Positions 26,304 to 37,988 are shown, counted from the first letter of the stretch. The stretch is DNA of 64,000 nucleotides from Campylobacter concisus (GCF_003048615.2 NZ_CP049263.1:248001-312000), one strand, 5' to 3'. Program-made: numbers and translations. Notes: generated from the letters alone by a model not told the origin.

Positions 26304-26797
26304 AATTTATAAAAATTTTAACGTTTCTGTCGCTTTTACTGACCGCTTGCACCGCCGCAAACTACGCTAACGCCTTTGAAAAAGTTGGCATCCTTGAGGA
26401 CGGCGTTTATCGCTTTAGTCAAAATGGCATCGGAGTCAAAAAAGACCTGCTTGTAAAGGTGATCTCCGTGCAAAACTTAGAGAGCTCTCGCAAAAAGATC
26501 ATCTCCATGCTAAATATCCCTAAAAAGTCTAAAATAAACGACTTTAAGACAAGCGATGCAGGCGTGATGGTATGGCCATTTTACGAGTTTGAGGGCAAAT
26601 TTATAACGACAATAATCGTTAAAAGTATAAAAAAAGAAGATAGCGATCAAAAACTGATTAAGATGCTTGAACATAAGCATCCGTTTTACTCAACGCTCCA
26701 AGCTCGAAGAAAAGGGGCTAAAGACGCCATAGACGTGAAATACGTGCTAAATTTCAAAGAGGCAAAGCTGGTAAAATCGTTTCAAAACCGCCCTTAA
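26300..26797 (+). CDS. Putative lipoprotein of unknown function
   Basis: A 165-residue protein whose N-terminus (MKFIKILTFLSLLLTACTAA) is a lipoprotein signal with the lipidated Cys at 17. The mature part is basic, with GVYRFSQNGIGVKKDLLVKV and a C-terminal KYVLNFKEAKLVKSF. No family was recognised. It overlaps pncB by 4 bp and is followed by mqnD after 55 bp. Co-expression with pncB is suggested by the overlap, but no functional tie is evident. Confidence 0.65.
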   Translation: MKFIKILTFLSLLLTACTAANYANAFEKVGILEDGVYRFSQNGIGVKKDLLVKVISVQNLESSRKKIISMLNIPKKSKINDFKTSDAGVMVWPFYEFEGKFITTIIVKSIKKEDSDQKLIKMLEHKHPFYSTLQARRKGAKDAIDVKYVLNFKEAKLVKSFQNRP

Positions 26798-26852
26798 AAC
26801 TTTATTTTAAATAAATTTCATTAAAATGGCGTAATCAAAAAAAGGATCATCT

Positions 26853-27725
26853 TTGCACAATCTAAAAACCATAAACGTCGCTCACTCGCCGGATGCTGAC
26901 GATATTTTCATGTATGCTGCGGTCAAATTTGGCTGGGTTAGCAGTAAAAATTTAGCCTTTACATCAAAGGCGCTTGATATAGAAACGCTAAACGAAGAGG
27001 CGCTAAAAGGCACTTACGAGGCAACGGCGATCAGCTTTGCGCTCTATCCAAAAATCTGCGATGAATTTGCACTTTTACGCTGTGCGGTAAGCTTTGGCAA
27101 TGGATACGGCCCAAAGCTTATCAAGCTAAAAGATAAGCAGCTAAAGAGAAATTTCAAGGTCGCACTCTCTGGCAAAAACACGACAAACGCCCTGCTATTT
27201 CGCATAGCCTACCCAGAGGCAAGGATTGTTTATAAAAATTTTCTTGAGATCGAAAATGCCGTGCTTAGCGGCGAAGTCGATGCTGGCGTGCTCATACATG
27301 AAAGTATCTTAAATTTCTCAGACCAGCTCTGCGTAGAGCGCGAAATTTGGGACATCTGGAGCGAGCTAAACGGCGAAAATTTACCACTTCCACTTGGTGG
27401 CATGGCACTTAGACGAAGCCTACCGATAACTGATGCGATCGAGTGCGAGAGAGTGCTTAGCGAGGCTGTCAGGATCGCCACTTCGCACAAGCCATTTTTA
27501 TCTCACATGCTAATGGAGCGAAACCTCATCAGAGTTGGCAAAGAGGAGCTTAAAGCGTATCTAAATTTATACGCAAATGACGAGTCAATAAGTATGAACG
27601 AAACGCAGTTAAAAGCGCTAAATAAGCTCTATCAAATAGGCTATGACAAAGGCTTTTTTGAAAAGCCAATCGACGTAAACGACTATCTAATCCCAACTGA
27701 ATACAACGAAGTAAGGTTTAGCTGA
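26853..27725 (+). CDS. mqnD: 1,4-dihydroxy-6-naphthoate synthase MqnD
   Basis: Acts in the futalosine route to menaquinone, cleaving cyclic dehypoxanthine futalosine to dihydroxynaphthoate. The 290 residues begin with VAHSPDADDIFMYAAVKFG (residues 8-26), a family hallmark that includes the substrate-contacting Asp residues, followed by ATAISFALYPKI, CAVSFGNGYGPK, and GVLIHESILNF with the active-site His. LPLPLGGMALRR is also diagnostic. The start is TTG with AAAGGAT upstream. The stop overlaps the fliQ start. The order mqnD-fliQ-murB is as recalled in C. jejuni. Confidence 0.92.
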   Translation: MHNLKTINVAHSPDADDIFMYAAVKFGWVSSKNLAFTSKALDIETLNEEALKGTYEATAISFALYPKICDEFALLRCAVSFGNGYGPKLIKLKDKQLKRNFKVALSGKNTTNALLFRIAYPEARIVYKNFLEIENAVLSGEVDAGVLIHESILNFSDQLCVEREIWDIWSELNGENLPLPLGGMALRRSLPITDAIECERVLSEAVRIATSHKPFLSHMLMERNLIRVGKEELKAYLNLYANDESISMNETQLKALNKLYQIGYDKGFFEKPIDVNDYLIPTEYNEVRFS

Positions 27726-27991
27726 TGCAAAGTACGCTTGTCTCACTTGGAGTTGAAACCTTTAAAATCGCCCTTTATATCAGCCTTCCGATGCTGCTAA
27801 GCGGGCTAATAGCAGGTCTTATCATCTCCATTTTTCAAGCGACCACGCAGATAAACGAAACCACGCTAAGCTTCGTGCCAAAAATTTTGCTAGTCGTCGT
27901 TGTCATCATATTTTTAATGCCTTGGATGATCTCGATGATGGTTGAATTTACCACTCGCATGCTTGATTTTATACCGGAATTTATCCAGTGA
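27725..27991 (+). CDS. fliQ: Flagellar export apparatus protein FliQ
   Basis: An 88-residue inner-membrane subunit of the flagellar type III export gate. Two hydrophobic helices flank a short loop: IALYISLPMLLSGLIAGLIISIFQATTQINETTLSFVPKILLVVVVIIFLMPWMISMMVEFT. The FQATTQINExTLSFxPK segment is the family signature. It overlaps mqnD by 1 nt and murB by 4 nt, so a flagellar gene is embedded in a metabolic operon with no flagellar-type promoter visible before it. Confidence 0.95.
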   Translation: MQSTLVSLGVETFKIALYISLPMLLSGLIAGLIISIFQATTQINETTLSFVPKILLVVVVIIFLMPWMISMMVEFTTRMLDFIPEFIQ

Positions 27992-28785
27992 CGAGGCTTG
28001 TTGATTTTTCTAAATTTACCTCAGTTAGGATAGGCGGCGTGCATGAAATTTTCGAGGTTGATAGTCTTGAAGATCTAAGCTCACCTCACTTTTTAGGCGC
28101 TGTGATGATAGGTGGGGGCAACAACCTTCTTATCTCGCCAAATCCCCCAAAAATGGCGATGCTTGGCAAGAGCTTTGACTATATAAATTTAAAAATTTGT
28201 GATGAAAAAATTTGCCTTGAGATAGGTGCTGCGACAAAATCAGCCAAAATTTACAACTTCTGCAAACAAAACAACATAGCTCACCTTGAGTTTTTAAAAA
28301 ATATCCCAGGCACGCTTGGCGGACTTATCAAAATGAACGCTGGGCTGCTTAAATTTAGCATAAGCGACAACCTCACGCATGTGCGTCTGGCTCGTGGCTG
28401 GGTGAGCAAAGATGAGATAAACTTTAGCTACCGCCACAGCGGCATAGATGAGGCCATTTTGGGGGCTAAATTTGAGCTTCATAGTGGCTTTGATGCGAGC
28501 ATATCTGATGCTATAAGCGCAAAAAGAGCAAATCAACCAAAAGGCGCTAGCTTTGGCAGCTGCTTTGTAAATCCTGAAGGGCACTTTGCGGGGGCAATGC
28601 TTGAGGCAGTTGGACTAAAGGGATACGCTATCGGCGGAGCGAAATTTAGCGAAGAGCACGCAAATTTTTTGATAAATTTTAACCACGCAAGCTTTGAAGA
28701 CGCCACTAGCCTTATAAATTTGGCTAGAGCTAGAGTTTTAGAGAAATTTGGCGTAGAGCTTAAGACTGAAGTTTGCATTTTATAA
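27988..28785 (+). CDS. murB: UDP-N-acetylenolpyruvoylglucosamine reductase MurB
   Basis: FAD enzyme that reduces UDP-GlcNAc-enolpyruvate to UDP-MurNAc in peptidoglycan synthesis. The 265 residues contain VMIGGGNNLLIS (FAD-binding loop), FLKNIPGTLGGLIKMNAG with the flavin contacts, FSYRHSGI, and GASFGSCFVNPEGHFAGAMLEAVGLKGYAIGGAKFSEEHANF holding the catalytic Ser-type proton donor and substrate-binding residues. The start is GTG overlapping fliQ by 4 bp. It belongs to the short MurB type of Campylobacterota. Confidence 0.93.
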   Translation: MTRLVDFSKFTSVRIGGVHEIFEVDSLEDLSSPHFLGAVMIGGGNNLLISPNPPKMAMLGKSFDYINLKICDEKICLEIGAATKSAKIYNFCKQNNIAHLEFLKNIPGTLGGLIKMNAGLLKFSISDNLTHVRLARGWVSKDEINFSYRHSGIDEAILGAKFELHSGFDASISDAISAKRANQPKGASFGSCFVNPEGHFAGAMLEAVGLKGYAIGGAKFSEEHANFLINFNHASFEDATSLINLARARVLEKFGVELKTEVCIL

Positions 28786-28793
28786 GGATGATG

Positions 28794-29282
28794 ATGAGTG
28801 AGTTTTTAAGCGAAGTTTTTACCCTTTCACTTTTGTTTATAGCTATCGGATTTTACGCCATTTATAGGGCTAAAAAGGCACAAAGCGAGCATGAGAAAAA
28901 TGTGGCTGATTATGATAAAAACTTGCTAAATTTTGCCAAAATTTTAGGTGTAAAAGATCACATCGACCTAGTTAAATTTGATGAAATTTTGGCTGAGGCC
29001 TTAAAAGAAAAATTAATTTTTAAATTTAATAAATCTACCTCGCAAGAGGAATTTATCTCTTTTATAAAAGATGAAAATTTCAAAATCAAACCCCAAATTT
29101 CACAAAACAGTATCGATGAAGCTTTTTTAAATCTTTGCGCAAGCTCGCTTATAGAGCCGCTTAAGCTTGCGATACTAAAAAACGAAGATCAAATTTATGG
29201 ATTTTTGTTTGAAAAAGAGCAGCTTTTTGCTCTTATTGATAGCGCTGCACTGCTTGGCGAAAATATTATAATTTGCGAGTAA
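28794..29282 (+). CDS. Membrane-anchored protein of unknown function
   Basis: Three ATG codons in a row lie at 28788-28796; the third has AAGG 6 nt upstream, so it is preferred. It gives 162 residues: one N-terminal hydrophobic helix (VFTLSLLFIAIGFYAIY), then a charged cytosolic or periplasmic part rich in Lys, Glu and Phe with likely coiled or helical structure. No family was recognised. It sits between murB and recA. The start overlaps no gene but lies 8 bp past the murB stop, so it probably shares that transcript. Confidence 0.6.
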   Translation: MSEFLSEVFTLSLLFIAIGFYAIYRAKKAQSEHEKNVADYDKNLLNFAKILGVKDHIDLVKFDEILAEALKEKLIFKFNKSTSQEEFISFIKDENFKIKPQISQNSIDEAFLNLCASSLIEPLKLAILKNEDQIYGFLFEKEQLFALIDSAALLGENIIICE

Positions 29283-29309
29283 ATCAAGTAAAATTCATCT
29301 CTTTTTAGA

Positions 29310-29315
29310 TAAAAT
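29310..29315 (+). promoter_or_regulatory. Possible -10 element of recA
   Basis: GATAAAATC contains TAAAAT 30 bp before the recA ATG, with T-rich sequence upstream and AAGG as ribosome site. No LexA-type operator is visible. Confidence 0.4.
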
Positions 29316-29344
29316 CAAGCCAAATTTCAACTATAAGGTAAAAA

Positions 29345-31979
<2,635 letters not shown>

Positions 31980-31984
31980 GAACG

Positions 31985-32845
31985 ATGAAGAAAATTTGGT
32001 TAGTTTTACCTTTATTAGTAGCGAGCTTATGCGCCAGAGAAAACCCTTTCATGCCTATTAGCGAGCTAAATACAAGCGTTATGACGACAAATGTCGTAGA
32101 AAAATATGACAGTTTCAACTCGCTCTCGTTTAAATTTCCAAGCGATGCGATGCTTTTGCTTGATGTCACCATAAGATACAGAGCAAATGACGGCAGCATA
32201 AAAGAGAAAAGACTAACTGATATAAATAAAACTATCGACTGGAACGATGAATTTGCCCTAAGCAAGATGAAAAATCCAGAACCAGTCGCAGCTAAAAAAC
32301 TAGACGTTTCTGTCACGATGGCGGAGGTGCCAGCTCAAAAGGTGAGCACGCCGGTTATAATAGAAAAAAATGAGACTAAAATTTCAAACAAAGATAGAAA
32401 TAAAACCTCAGATGTGCCAACTCCAAACGTCGTGGTGATCGACCTTGGCACAAAAAAAGTAAAAGAGACAGCTAAGCCTGAGCAAAAGGTAGTTGAAGTA
32501 AAGATCGAGCCAGCCTCAAAGCCTGTTCAAGAGATAAAAAGCAGCGAAAAAGAGATTAAATTCTTAGGATTTGTGAGCTTTTTAGCGCATGAAAAAGAGC
32601 TAAATATCATAACAAAAGCTAAAAATTTAAAGCACTTTGCCTATGAAAAAAACAAGATCGTACTTGACTTTGCAAAACCTCCAAGAAGCTTTAAAACTAG
32701 AAATTTAAAGCTTGAAAACGAGATATTTAAAAACGTCATAATCGGCTGGCACGATAAGTATTTCAGAGTGGTTTTAGAGCTTGATAAGATGCATAAATAT
32801 AAGCTTGAAACCGCTGAAAATGGATACGTGCTTAAGCTTTTATAG
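31985..32845 (+). CDS. cgpA: CgpA-type periplasmic glycoprotein with AMIN domain
   Basis: A 286-residue exported protein (signal MKKIWLVLPLLVASLCA). The C-terminal 90 residues (about 195-286) form an AMIN-like domain, which targets proteins to the cell wall or division site. The middle is low-complexity, Lys/Pro/Val-rich. Four D/E-x-N-x-S/T sequons are present: ELNTS (N29), DINKT (N81), EKNET (N129) and DRNKT (N139), the consensus for the Campylobacter PglB oligosaccharyltransferase. It follows the DivIC-like gene by 5 bp. Synteny with C. jejuni cgpA (Cj1670c) is recalled. Confidence 0.82.
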   Translation: MKKIWLVLPLLVASLCARENPFMPISELNTSVMTTNVVEKYDSFNSLSFKFPSDAMLLLDVTIRYRANDGSIKEKRLTDINKTIDWNDEFALSKMKNPEPVAAKKLDVSVTMAEVPAQKVSTPVIIEKNETKISNKDRNKTSDVPTPNVVVIDLGTKKVKETAKPEQKVVEVKIEPASKPVQEIKSSEKEIKFLGFVSFLAHEKELNIITKAKNLKHFAYEKNKIVLDFAKPPRSFKTRNLKLENEIFKNVIIGWHDKYFRVVLELDKMHKYKLETAENGYVLKLL

Positions 32846-32911
32846 TTTTTGAGCTTTTTCATAAAATTTCAAATATAATACTTTTCAAATAAATATTTAA
32901 AGGTCGTTATT

Positions 32912-33973
32912 TTGAAATTTCCACTTGACTGCAAAGATAGTTTTGAAAGCTCATTTATATTTTGGCTAACTCGCTATGTCAAATTTAAACTTAGCTCGCT
33001 TTCAAACAAGGAGCTAAGAGATCCAAAAGCGCTTGCAAGTGTAAATTTTGCCCTAAGCCGCGAGATAAAAAACATAGAGCAGCTTGATGGGCTGGTAAAA
33101 AGCGCTAGAAATGCAGGACTAACTGGCATAAATACCTACTTTAACCCGCTTAAAAAGATATATGAGACGATGAAATTTTATGAGCTTAGCAGTCTAAAGC
33201 AGATCGATGAAGAGTTGCTAAGTGAAATTTTAGCAAGTACTACTGGCGGACTAAGTGATGCGAGCAAGAAGAACTACAGAATTTCAGTGATAAATTTCTT
33301 TGCCTTTTTAGACAAGCAAAACGAAGAGGACGGCAAGGCTCATGTTTTTGATATAAATTTAAAAAACTGGGGCGGCGTTAGTGGCAACAAAGGGCAAAAG
33401 CTGCCTGAGTTTATGGGCGAAGAGGAGGTCAAGAAATTTCTTGATGCGATCGAGCAGAGCGACTTTAAGCAAAACTCAAACCGCAACAAGCTTATCATCA
33501 AGGTCATCATCTTTACTGGAATTCGTGTGAGCGAGGCGCTAAATTTAAAGAGAAAAGATATCACCGAAGATGGCGATCTTTTTATCATTAGAATTCGTGG
33601 CAAAGGCAACAAATACCGCATAGTAATGATAAAGCGCCACCTAATCGAAGCTCATCTAAACGCAATCGCCATAAACTACATCAACAAAGAGGGATACCTT
33701 TTTATAAACAAAAAAGGCACGAGGCTCACGCAGGCTTATGTTAGCCGCATAGTTGAACAAATTTTATTTAAAGCAGGCATCAGAAAAGAGAAAAACGGCG
33801 CTCACATGCTGCGCCACACCTTTGCAACGATGCTTTATAAAAAGCAAAAAGACCTTGTGTTAGTACAAGAAGCCCTTGGGCATGCTAGTCTAAATACCTC
33901 ACGAATTTACACACACTTTGATAGTGACAAGCTAAAACTCGCTGCCAAAGTGGCTGAGGATCTAGCGAACTAA
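32912..33973 (+). CDS. xerH: Tyrosine recombinase XerH
   Basis: Resolves chromosome dimers at a difH site as a single-recombinase system, in place of XerC/XerD. The 353 residues carry the full catalytic set: Arg205 (TGIRVSEAL), His298 (HMLRHTF with Arg301), His324 (LGHASLNTS) and nucleophile Tyr333 (RIYTHF); Lys231 in GKGNKYR is a candidate for the beta-hairpin lysine. The N-terminal SAM-like domain is present. The start is TTG after AAAGGTC. No difH sequence was recognised in the flanking DNA. Confidence 0.9.
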   Translation: MKFPLDCKDSFESSFIFWLTRYVKFKLSSLSNKELRDPKALASVNFALSREIKNIEQLDGLVKSARNAGLTGINTYFNPLKKIYETMKFYELSSLKQIDEELLSEILASTTGGLSDASKKNYRISVINFFAFLDKQNEEDGKAHVFDINLKNWGGVSGNKGQKLPEFMGEEEVKKFLDAIEQSDFKQNSNRNKLIIKVIIFTGIRVSEALNLKRKDITEDGDLFIIRIRGKGNKYRIVMIKRHLIEAHLNAIAINYINKEGYLFINKKGTRLTQAYVSRIVEQILFKAGIRKEKNGAHMLRHTFATMLYKKQKDLVLVQEALGHASLNTSRIYTHFDSDKLKLAAKVAEDLAN

Positions 33974-34004
33974 GGCACTCAAAGATAGAGCAAACTAGCA
34001 ATAC

Positions 34005-34100
34005 TAAATTTAACCCATGCAAATTTAAAACGCTGCTTGAAGGAGCAGCTAGCACACTTCAGATGATATTAAATTTAACCAATACAAAATTTAAAACATC
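34005..34100. repeat. Imperfect direct repeat after xerH
   Basis: AAATTTAACCCATGCAAATT and AAATTTAACCAATACAAAATT occur about 60 bp apart in the AT-rich spacer between xerH and ttrA. Each is followed by TAAAACnTC-like sequence. Function unknown; it may be simple AAATTT-rich drift. Confidence 0.4.
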
Positions 34101-34200
34101 AAATTTAACTATGAAATGTGAGAATTTTTAGCTTGCAAGCAGCCCAAAGCTTGCTATGCATATAAATTTACGCCGTAAGACAAAAGCTATCACGAAAATG

Positions 34201-34238
34201 AAATTTGGCAAGCAAATTTCACTCTGCTCGCCAAATTT
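34201..34238 (-). terminator. Hairpin after the TtrA-like gene
   Basis: AAATTTGGCaAGC (34201-34213) pairs with GCTcGCCAAATTT (34226-34238) with one mismatch, 9 bp from the stop codon on the minus strand. It is followed by CATTTTC, so termination would be weak to moderate. Confidence 0.5.
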
Positions 34239-34246
34239 ATATCAAA

Positions 34247-37237
34247 CTAGCCTATCTTTCTTATCTTTGCAGGAAGTGCTTGTCTAGCGCAAGTACCAAC
34301 CAACCAGTCATTTAGGCTAAATTCGCCATTTCTTTTTGGATCAAGAAGTCCGAGCTTGTTGTGATTGACCCCTTTTTCTAAATTTGCTATCCCAAAAGCT
34401 GGCTTTCCATCGACGATGTGCGTTCTTATACCAAACTCATCATGACCAAATCCATGCTCTATGCTGATAACTCCGCTAGCAACGCCATCAGTCACAAACG
34501 CCTCGCCAACTTGCGCTCCATAAGGCGTAGTCACTTTGACTTTATCGCCTGAGCGAATGCCCTGCTCGCTCGCCACATCTGGCGCCATCCTTATGAAGTT
34601 GCTAGGATGGACGGCTCTTAGCCTTGGGCTAACAAATGTGTAGAAGTGCTGGATATTTGACTTTCTTGAGCTAACTGTATATTTCCACTCAGAGCGTGGG
34701 AAAAATTTCTCAAGCGGCGTGCCGTCACTCGCGACTGGCAGCATTAGACTTGGCACTCCTGGCATATATTCGCCTGTTACCGAGTGTCTGTGTCCGCCAA
34801 GTGGCTCATAGTAGATCGAAGCTGGCGTAGGCGCTGGCACTTTTACGGTTGCTTTATCGCCCTTGTATGCGCTCTCGTAGCTATCATATCTGCCGCCTTT
34901 TGCTAGCACGTGCGCTACTTTTGGCCTCTCTTCGTCTTTTAGATAAGGATCAAGCTTTGTCATCACTCTTGATATCTTACTAAGCTTTTTGTCCTCGTCG
35001 CTTATATCTTTCACGCCCTCGCCGTCAAAGGCTAAATTTGCCAGTGCAGCCGCATAGTACTGCTCTTTTACGTCAAGGTCCATGAAATTTCCGTCTTTGT
35101 CTTTGAAGGCATTTTTGCCAAAGCCTTTTAGTCCAAGTCTCTTTGCCACGGCTATATAAAATGCCTCAACGTCGATCACGCCGCCATTTTTATCCTTTGC
35201 CTGCTTTGAGCTAACGGCTGGATAGCGCACGACTGAAGTTTTAGCAATCGTTCCCCAAAGAGAGTTTGGAAGTGCCCAGTTTTCTAAATTTACCCCGTCT
35301 GGCACGATGTAGTCAGCATAGGCGTTTGTCTCGTTCATAAAGGCGTCGATACCCACAAAAAGTGGTAAATTTTTACTATCTTTTAGTGCGTCTAAAACCG
35401 CTCTTTCAAGTCCTGCTTGGCCGTAAAGTACGTTTGTCATGTAGTTTATGAAAACTTTTACTTTGTATGGATAGCCAGCCTTGTGGCTTGTAAGAGTTTC
35501 GTTTACAAGTGGCATAGAGATAGGATACCATGGCTGAGTTGATGGATAGCCGCTGCCGCCAGCTGCTACTTTGCGTTTATACTCAGAGCTCGTTTCGTAG
35601 TATTTGCCTGATCTTGATAAATTTAGACCATTTGGCTTATAAGCGCCCTCAAAGCTCTCAAGATCATATCTGCCCTTTAAAAACTCGTGCGTGCCGGCAC
35701 TTGCATTGACGTTGCCGCCCTTAAAGCCGTAAGTGCCCATTAGCGTGTTTAGACAAAGGATCGCAAAAGTAGTCATACCAGCTTGCGTATGCATCATACC
35801 GCCATGCACGTTTGTGCTCACCTGTCTGCCGTTTTTGGTGAAATTTTCGCAAAGCCAGATGATATCTTCAACGCTTACGCCGCAAATTTTTGAGTACTCC
35901 TCTAAGCTGTGCTTATAAGCTGACTCTTTTAAAAGCTGCATTGAGCTTTTTACCTCGACTTTTTTGCCGTCTATTAAAATTTTACCTTTGTAGTAGAGCT
36001 TGGCTAGTTCATTTACCTTGTAGCTTTGTATCTTGCCATCTTGCGAGCAGACCTGCCACTCGTTATTGATAAGTGCAAATTTGCCGTAGTCTTTGTGACC
36101 TTTTTCGGTGATGACTAGATGCGTGGCGTTGCACCAGTGTATCTCGCCTGCTAGCTTTGCTTGGTCTAAATTTGGCTGGATAAGGTAGTTTGTAGCGTAT
36201 TTTTCATTTTCTATAATCCAGCGTATCATCGCCATTGCTAGAGCTGAGTCGGTGCCTGGCTTTATCGCTATCCAGCGGCCTTTGTCTGAAGAGGCGTATT
36301 TTACAGCATTTGTAACGCTTGGGTCTACCACTGCGTAGCTAAAGTCATCTCTAGTGCCTCTTGCGTAAGAGAGCATTTTTGCCTGTTTTTGGAAAGGGTT
36401 GCCACCATTTGACGGCGAAGTGCCCCAGTAGATAACAAATTTAGAGTTTTCATAGTCTGGTTTTGTGTGTGCAAAGCCCTTTGCGTTGTGTGCGATCTTG
36501 CCACCAACCCTAAAGCCGCCACCGCAAATTCCGCCGTGTGAGTAGTGATTTATAGTGCCAAATGACTTTTTAACAAAGCGATCGACGATATCAGAGCGTC
36601 CGTCGTATAGATAAAAGCTTAAAAATTGATTGCGCTTGGTGCCGTACTCTGGGTTTTCGCTGTCGATTAGCTCATCGCTATATAGCGCTCTAAGGCCATC
36701 AACGTGCCCCTCACCAAAGAGATCTCCGCCCTCTACGACCTCTTCTATTAGCTGCTCAAAACTTATGCTCTTCCACTTGCCCTCGCCTCTTTTGCCAACT
36801 CTTTTTAGTGGCGTTAGTATCCTTGCAGGCGAGTCTATCATCTCAGGCAAGATCGCCCCTCTAGCGCAAACTGTGGCTCGCTTTTCATCTTCGCCGCTTA
36901 GTGTTGTGGCAAGCAAAGCGTCATTTATCGATGTGTCAAAATTTGCCCAGTGTACGTTTGAGAGTGGGTGGTATGGGTTGCCGCTACATCTTAAAACTTT
37001 GTCGTTCTTATCATCTACGTGAAGTCTTATGCCACACTTCGTTGTACAGCCGTGGCACATTGAAAAGACAACGCTATGTCCGTCGTTAAGTGAAATTTTG
37101 CCATCTTTTACGCTAAATTCAGGCTCTAGCGAGTTTGACTGCGGTTTGTAGTCGTCTTTTTCGCCATCTGCTAGCACAGCGCTTGCGGTTAGTGTTGAGA
37201 GTACAGCTGATCTTTTTAAAAATTCTCTTCTTTGCAT
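34247..37237 (-). CDS. ttrA: Tetrathionate reductase-type molybdopterin subunit (TtrA-like)
   Basis: A 996-residue Tat-exported molybdoenzyme. The N-terminus has the twin-arginine motif RREFLKRS (residues 3-10). The 4Fe-4S cluster ligands are Cys61, Cys64, Cys68 and Cys124 (CxxCxxxC...C). GGICGGGF puts Cys238 as a likely Mo ligand. Long stretches such as GKRGEGKW and FGEGHVDGLRA resemble TtrA of Salmonella, and the length fits (about 1000). It may reduce tetrathionate or another sulfur or arsenic compound; arsenate reductase ArrA is a more distant alternative. It pairs with the Fe-S gene just upstream; no membrane subunit gene (ttrC) is adjacent. Confidence 0.72.
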   Translation of the reverse strand: MQRREFLKRSAVLSTLTASAVLADGEKDDYKPQSNSLEPEFSVKDGKISLNDGHSVVFSMCHGCTTKCGIRLHVDDKNDKVLRCSGNPYHPLSNVHWANFDTSINDALLATTLSGEDEKRATVCARGAILPEMIDSPARILTPLKRVGKRGEGKWKSISFEQLIEEVVEGGDLFGEGHVDGLRALYSDELIDSENPEYGTKRNQFLSFYLYDGRSDIVDRFVKKSFGTINHYSHGGICGGGFRVGGKIAHNAKGFAHTKPDYENSKFVIYWGTSPSNGGNPFQKQAKMLSYARGTRDDFSYAVVDPSVTNAVKYASSDKGRWIAIKPGTDSALAMAMIRWIIENEKYATNYLIQPNLDQAKLAGEIHWCNATHLVITEKGHKDYGKFALINNEWQVCSQDGKIQSYKVNELAKLYYKGKILIDGKKVEVKSSMQLLKESAYKHSLEEYSKICGVSVEDIIWLCENFTKNGRQVSTNVHGGMMHTQAGMTTFAILCLNTLMGTYGFKGGNVNASAGTHEFLKGRYDLESFEGAYKPNGLNLSRSGKYYETSSEYKRKVAAGGSGYPSTQPWYPISMPLVNETLTSHKAGYPYKVKVFINYMTNVLYGQAGLERAVLDALKDSKNLPLFVGIDAFMNETNAYADYIVPDGVNLENWALPNSLWGTIAKTSVVRYPAVSSKQAKDKNGGVIDVEAFYIAVAKRLGLKGFGKNAFKDKDGNFMDLDVKEQYYAAALANLAFDGEGVKDISDEDKKLSKISRVMTKLDPYLKDEERPKVAHVLAKGGRYDSYESAYKGDKATVKVPAPTPASIYYEPLGGHRHSVTGEYMPGVPSLMLPVASDGTPLEKFFPRSEWKYTVSSRKSNIQHFYTFVSPRLRAVHPSNFIRMAPDVASEQGIRSGDKVKVTTPYGAQVGEAFVTDGVASGVISIEHGFGHDEFGIRTHIVDGKPAFGIANLEKGVNHNKLGLLDPKRNGEFSLNDWLVGTCARQALPAKIRKIG

Positions 37238-37250
37238 TGCTTATCTCCTT

Positions 37251-37988
37251 TTACTGTGCTATCTCTTCGCTCCAGCTGATAACCTTTTTGTATCCATTAT
37301 CAAGCTCGAGTTTCTTATCGTTTTTAGCCAAAATTTCGCTAACGCCGTGGTAGAACACCTGTGGATTTGTATTTTTAGGGCTATCTATAACCATAGTCTC
37401 GTGTGTGGCTAGAAATTTTCTGATATTTGAGTTAGGATCGTTAAGATCGCCTATTATACGGCTACCGCCCACACAGCTCTCTACGCATGCTGGCTGAAGT
37501 CCCGCTCTTAGTCTGTGGTCGCAGAAGGTGCATTTATCGGCCTTGTAGGTATGTAAGCTAAGATATCTTGCATGATATGGACAGGCCTCCACACAAAGCG
37601 CACAGCCTATGCACTCTTTTGTGTCGATCTTTACGATGCCGTTGCTTCTTTGATAGCTTGCTCCTGTTGGACAAACGTCGATACAGGCTGGTTTGTTGCA
37701 GTGATTGCAAAGTCTTGGAAGCGACGCAATGACCGCCATTTTACCGCTTTTATCCTTTGCCTCGTACTCAGAAACGATGGTCCTAAAAGCACCTGGCTGA
37801 ACGTCGTTTTCCAACATACAGCTCATAGTACATGACTGACAGCCAACACATCTTGTTAGATCTATCGCCATGCCGTAGCGAACACCACCACCACTAAAGT
37901 CCTTTGGTGCTGCCTTTAGTGCAGTCGTAGCGAAAAATAGTCCTGCAGCTGCGATAAAACTACGACGAGAGTTTAGGGTCTGTTGCAT
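37251..37988 (-). CDS. ttrB: Tat-exported 4x[4Fe-4S] ferredoxin subunit (TtrB-like)
   Basis: Electron-transfer partner of the molybdoenzyme. The chosen ATG (37988) has AAAGGAG upstream and gives 245 residues; an in-frame extension to 38072 lacks a ribosome site and would bury the signal. The signal SRRSFIAAAG (residues 7-16) is a Tat motif. Four Cys clusters follow: CVGCQSCTMSC, CNHCNKPACIDVCP, CIGCALCVEACPYH, and CTFCDHR...CVESC, the standard DMSO-reductase beta-subunit layout. It precedes ttrA by 13 bp. Confidence 0.85.
   Translation of the reverse strand: MQQTLNSRRSFIAAAGLFFATTALKAAPKDFSGGGVRYGMAIDLTRCVGCQSCTMSCMLENDVQPGAFRTIVSEYEAKDKSGKMAVIASLPRLCNHCNKPACIDVCPTGASYQRSNGIVKIDTKECIGCALCVEACPYHARYLSLHTYKADKCTFCDHRLRAGLQPACVESCVGGSRIIGDLNDPNSNIRKFLATHETMVIDSPKNTNPQVFYHGVSEILAKNDKKLELDNGYKKVISWSEEIAQ

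Noticed and set aside
33974-34246. difH site beside xerH
   Set aside because: No convincing pair of inverted recombinase half-sites with a central spacer was found; only AAATTT-rich imperfect repeats are present.
34247-37237. Nitrate (NapA) or arsenate (ArrA) reductase
   Set aside because: Length and the blocks around GKRGEGKW and FGEGHVDGLRA fit TtrA better, and the partner Fe-S protein carries its own Tat signal as in TtrB. ArrA remains a distant alternative.
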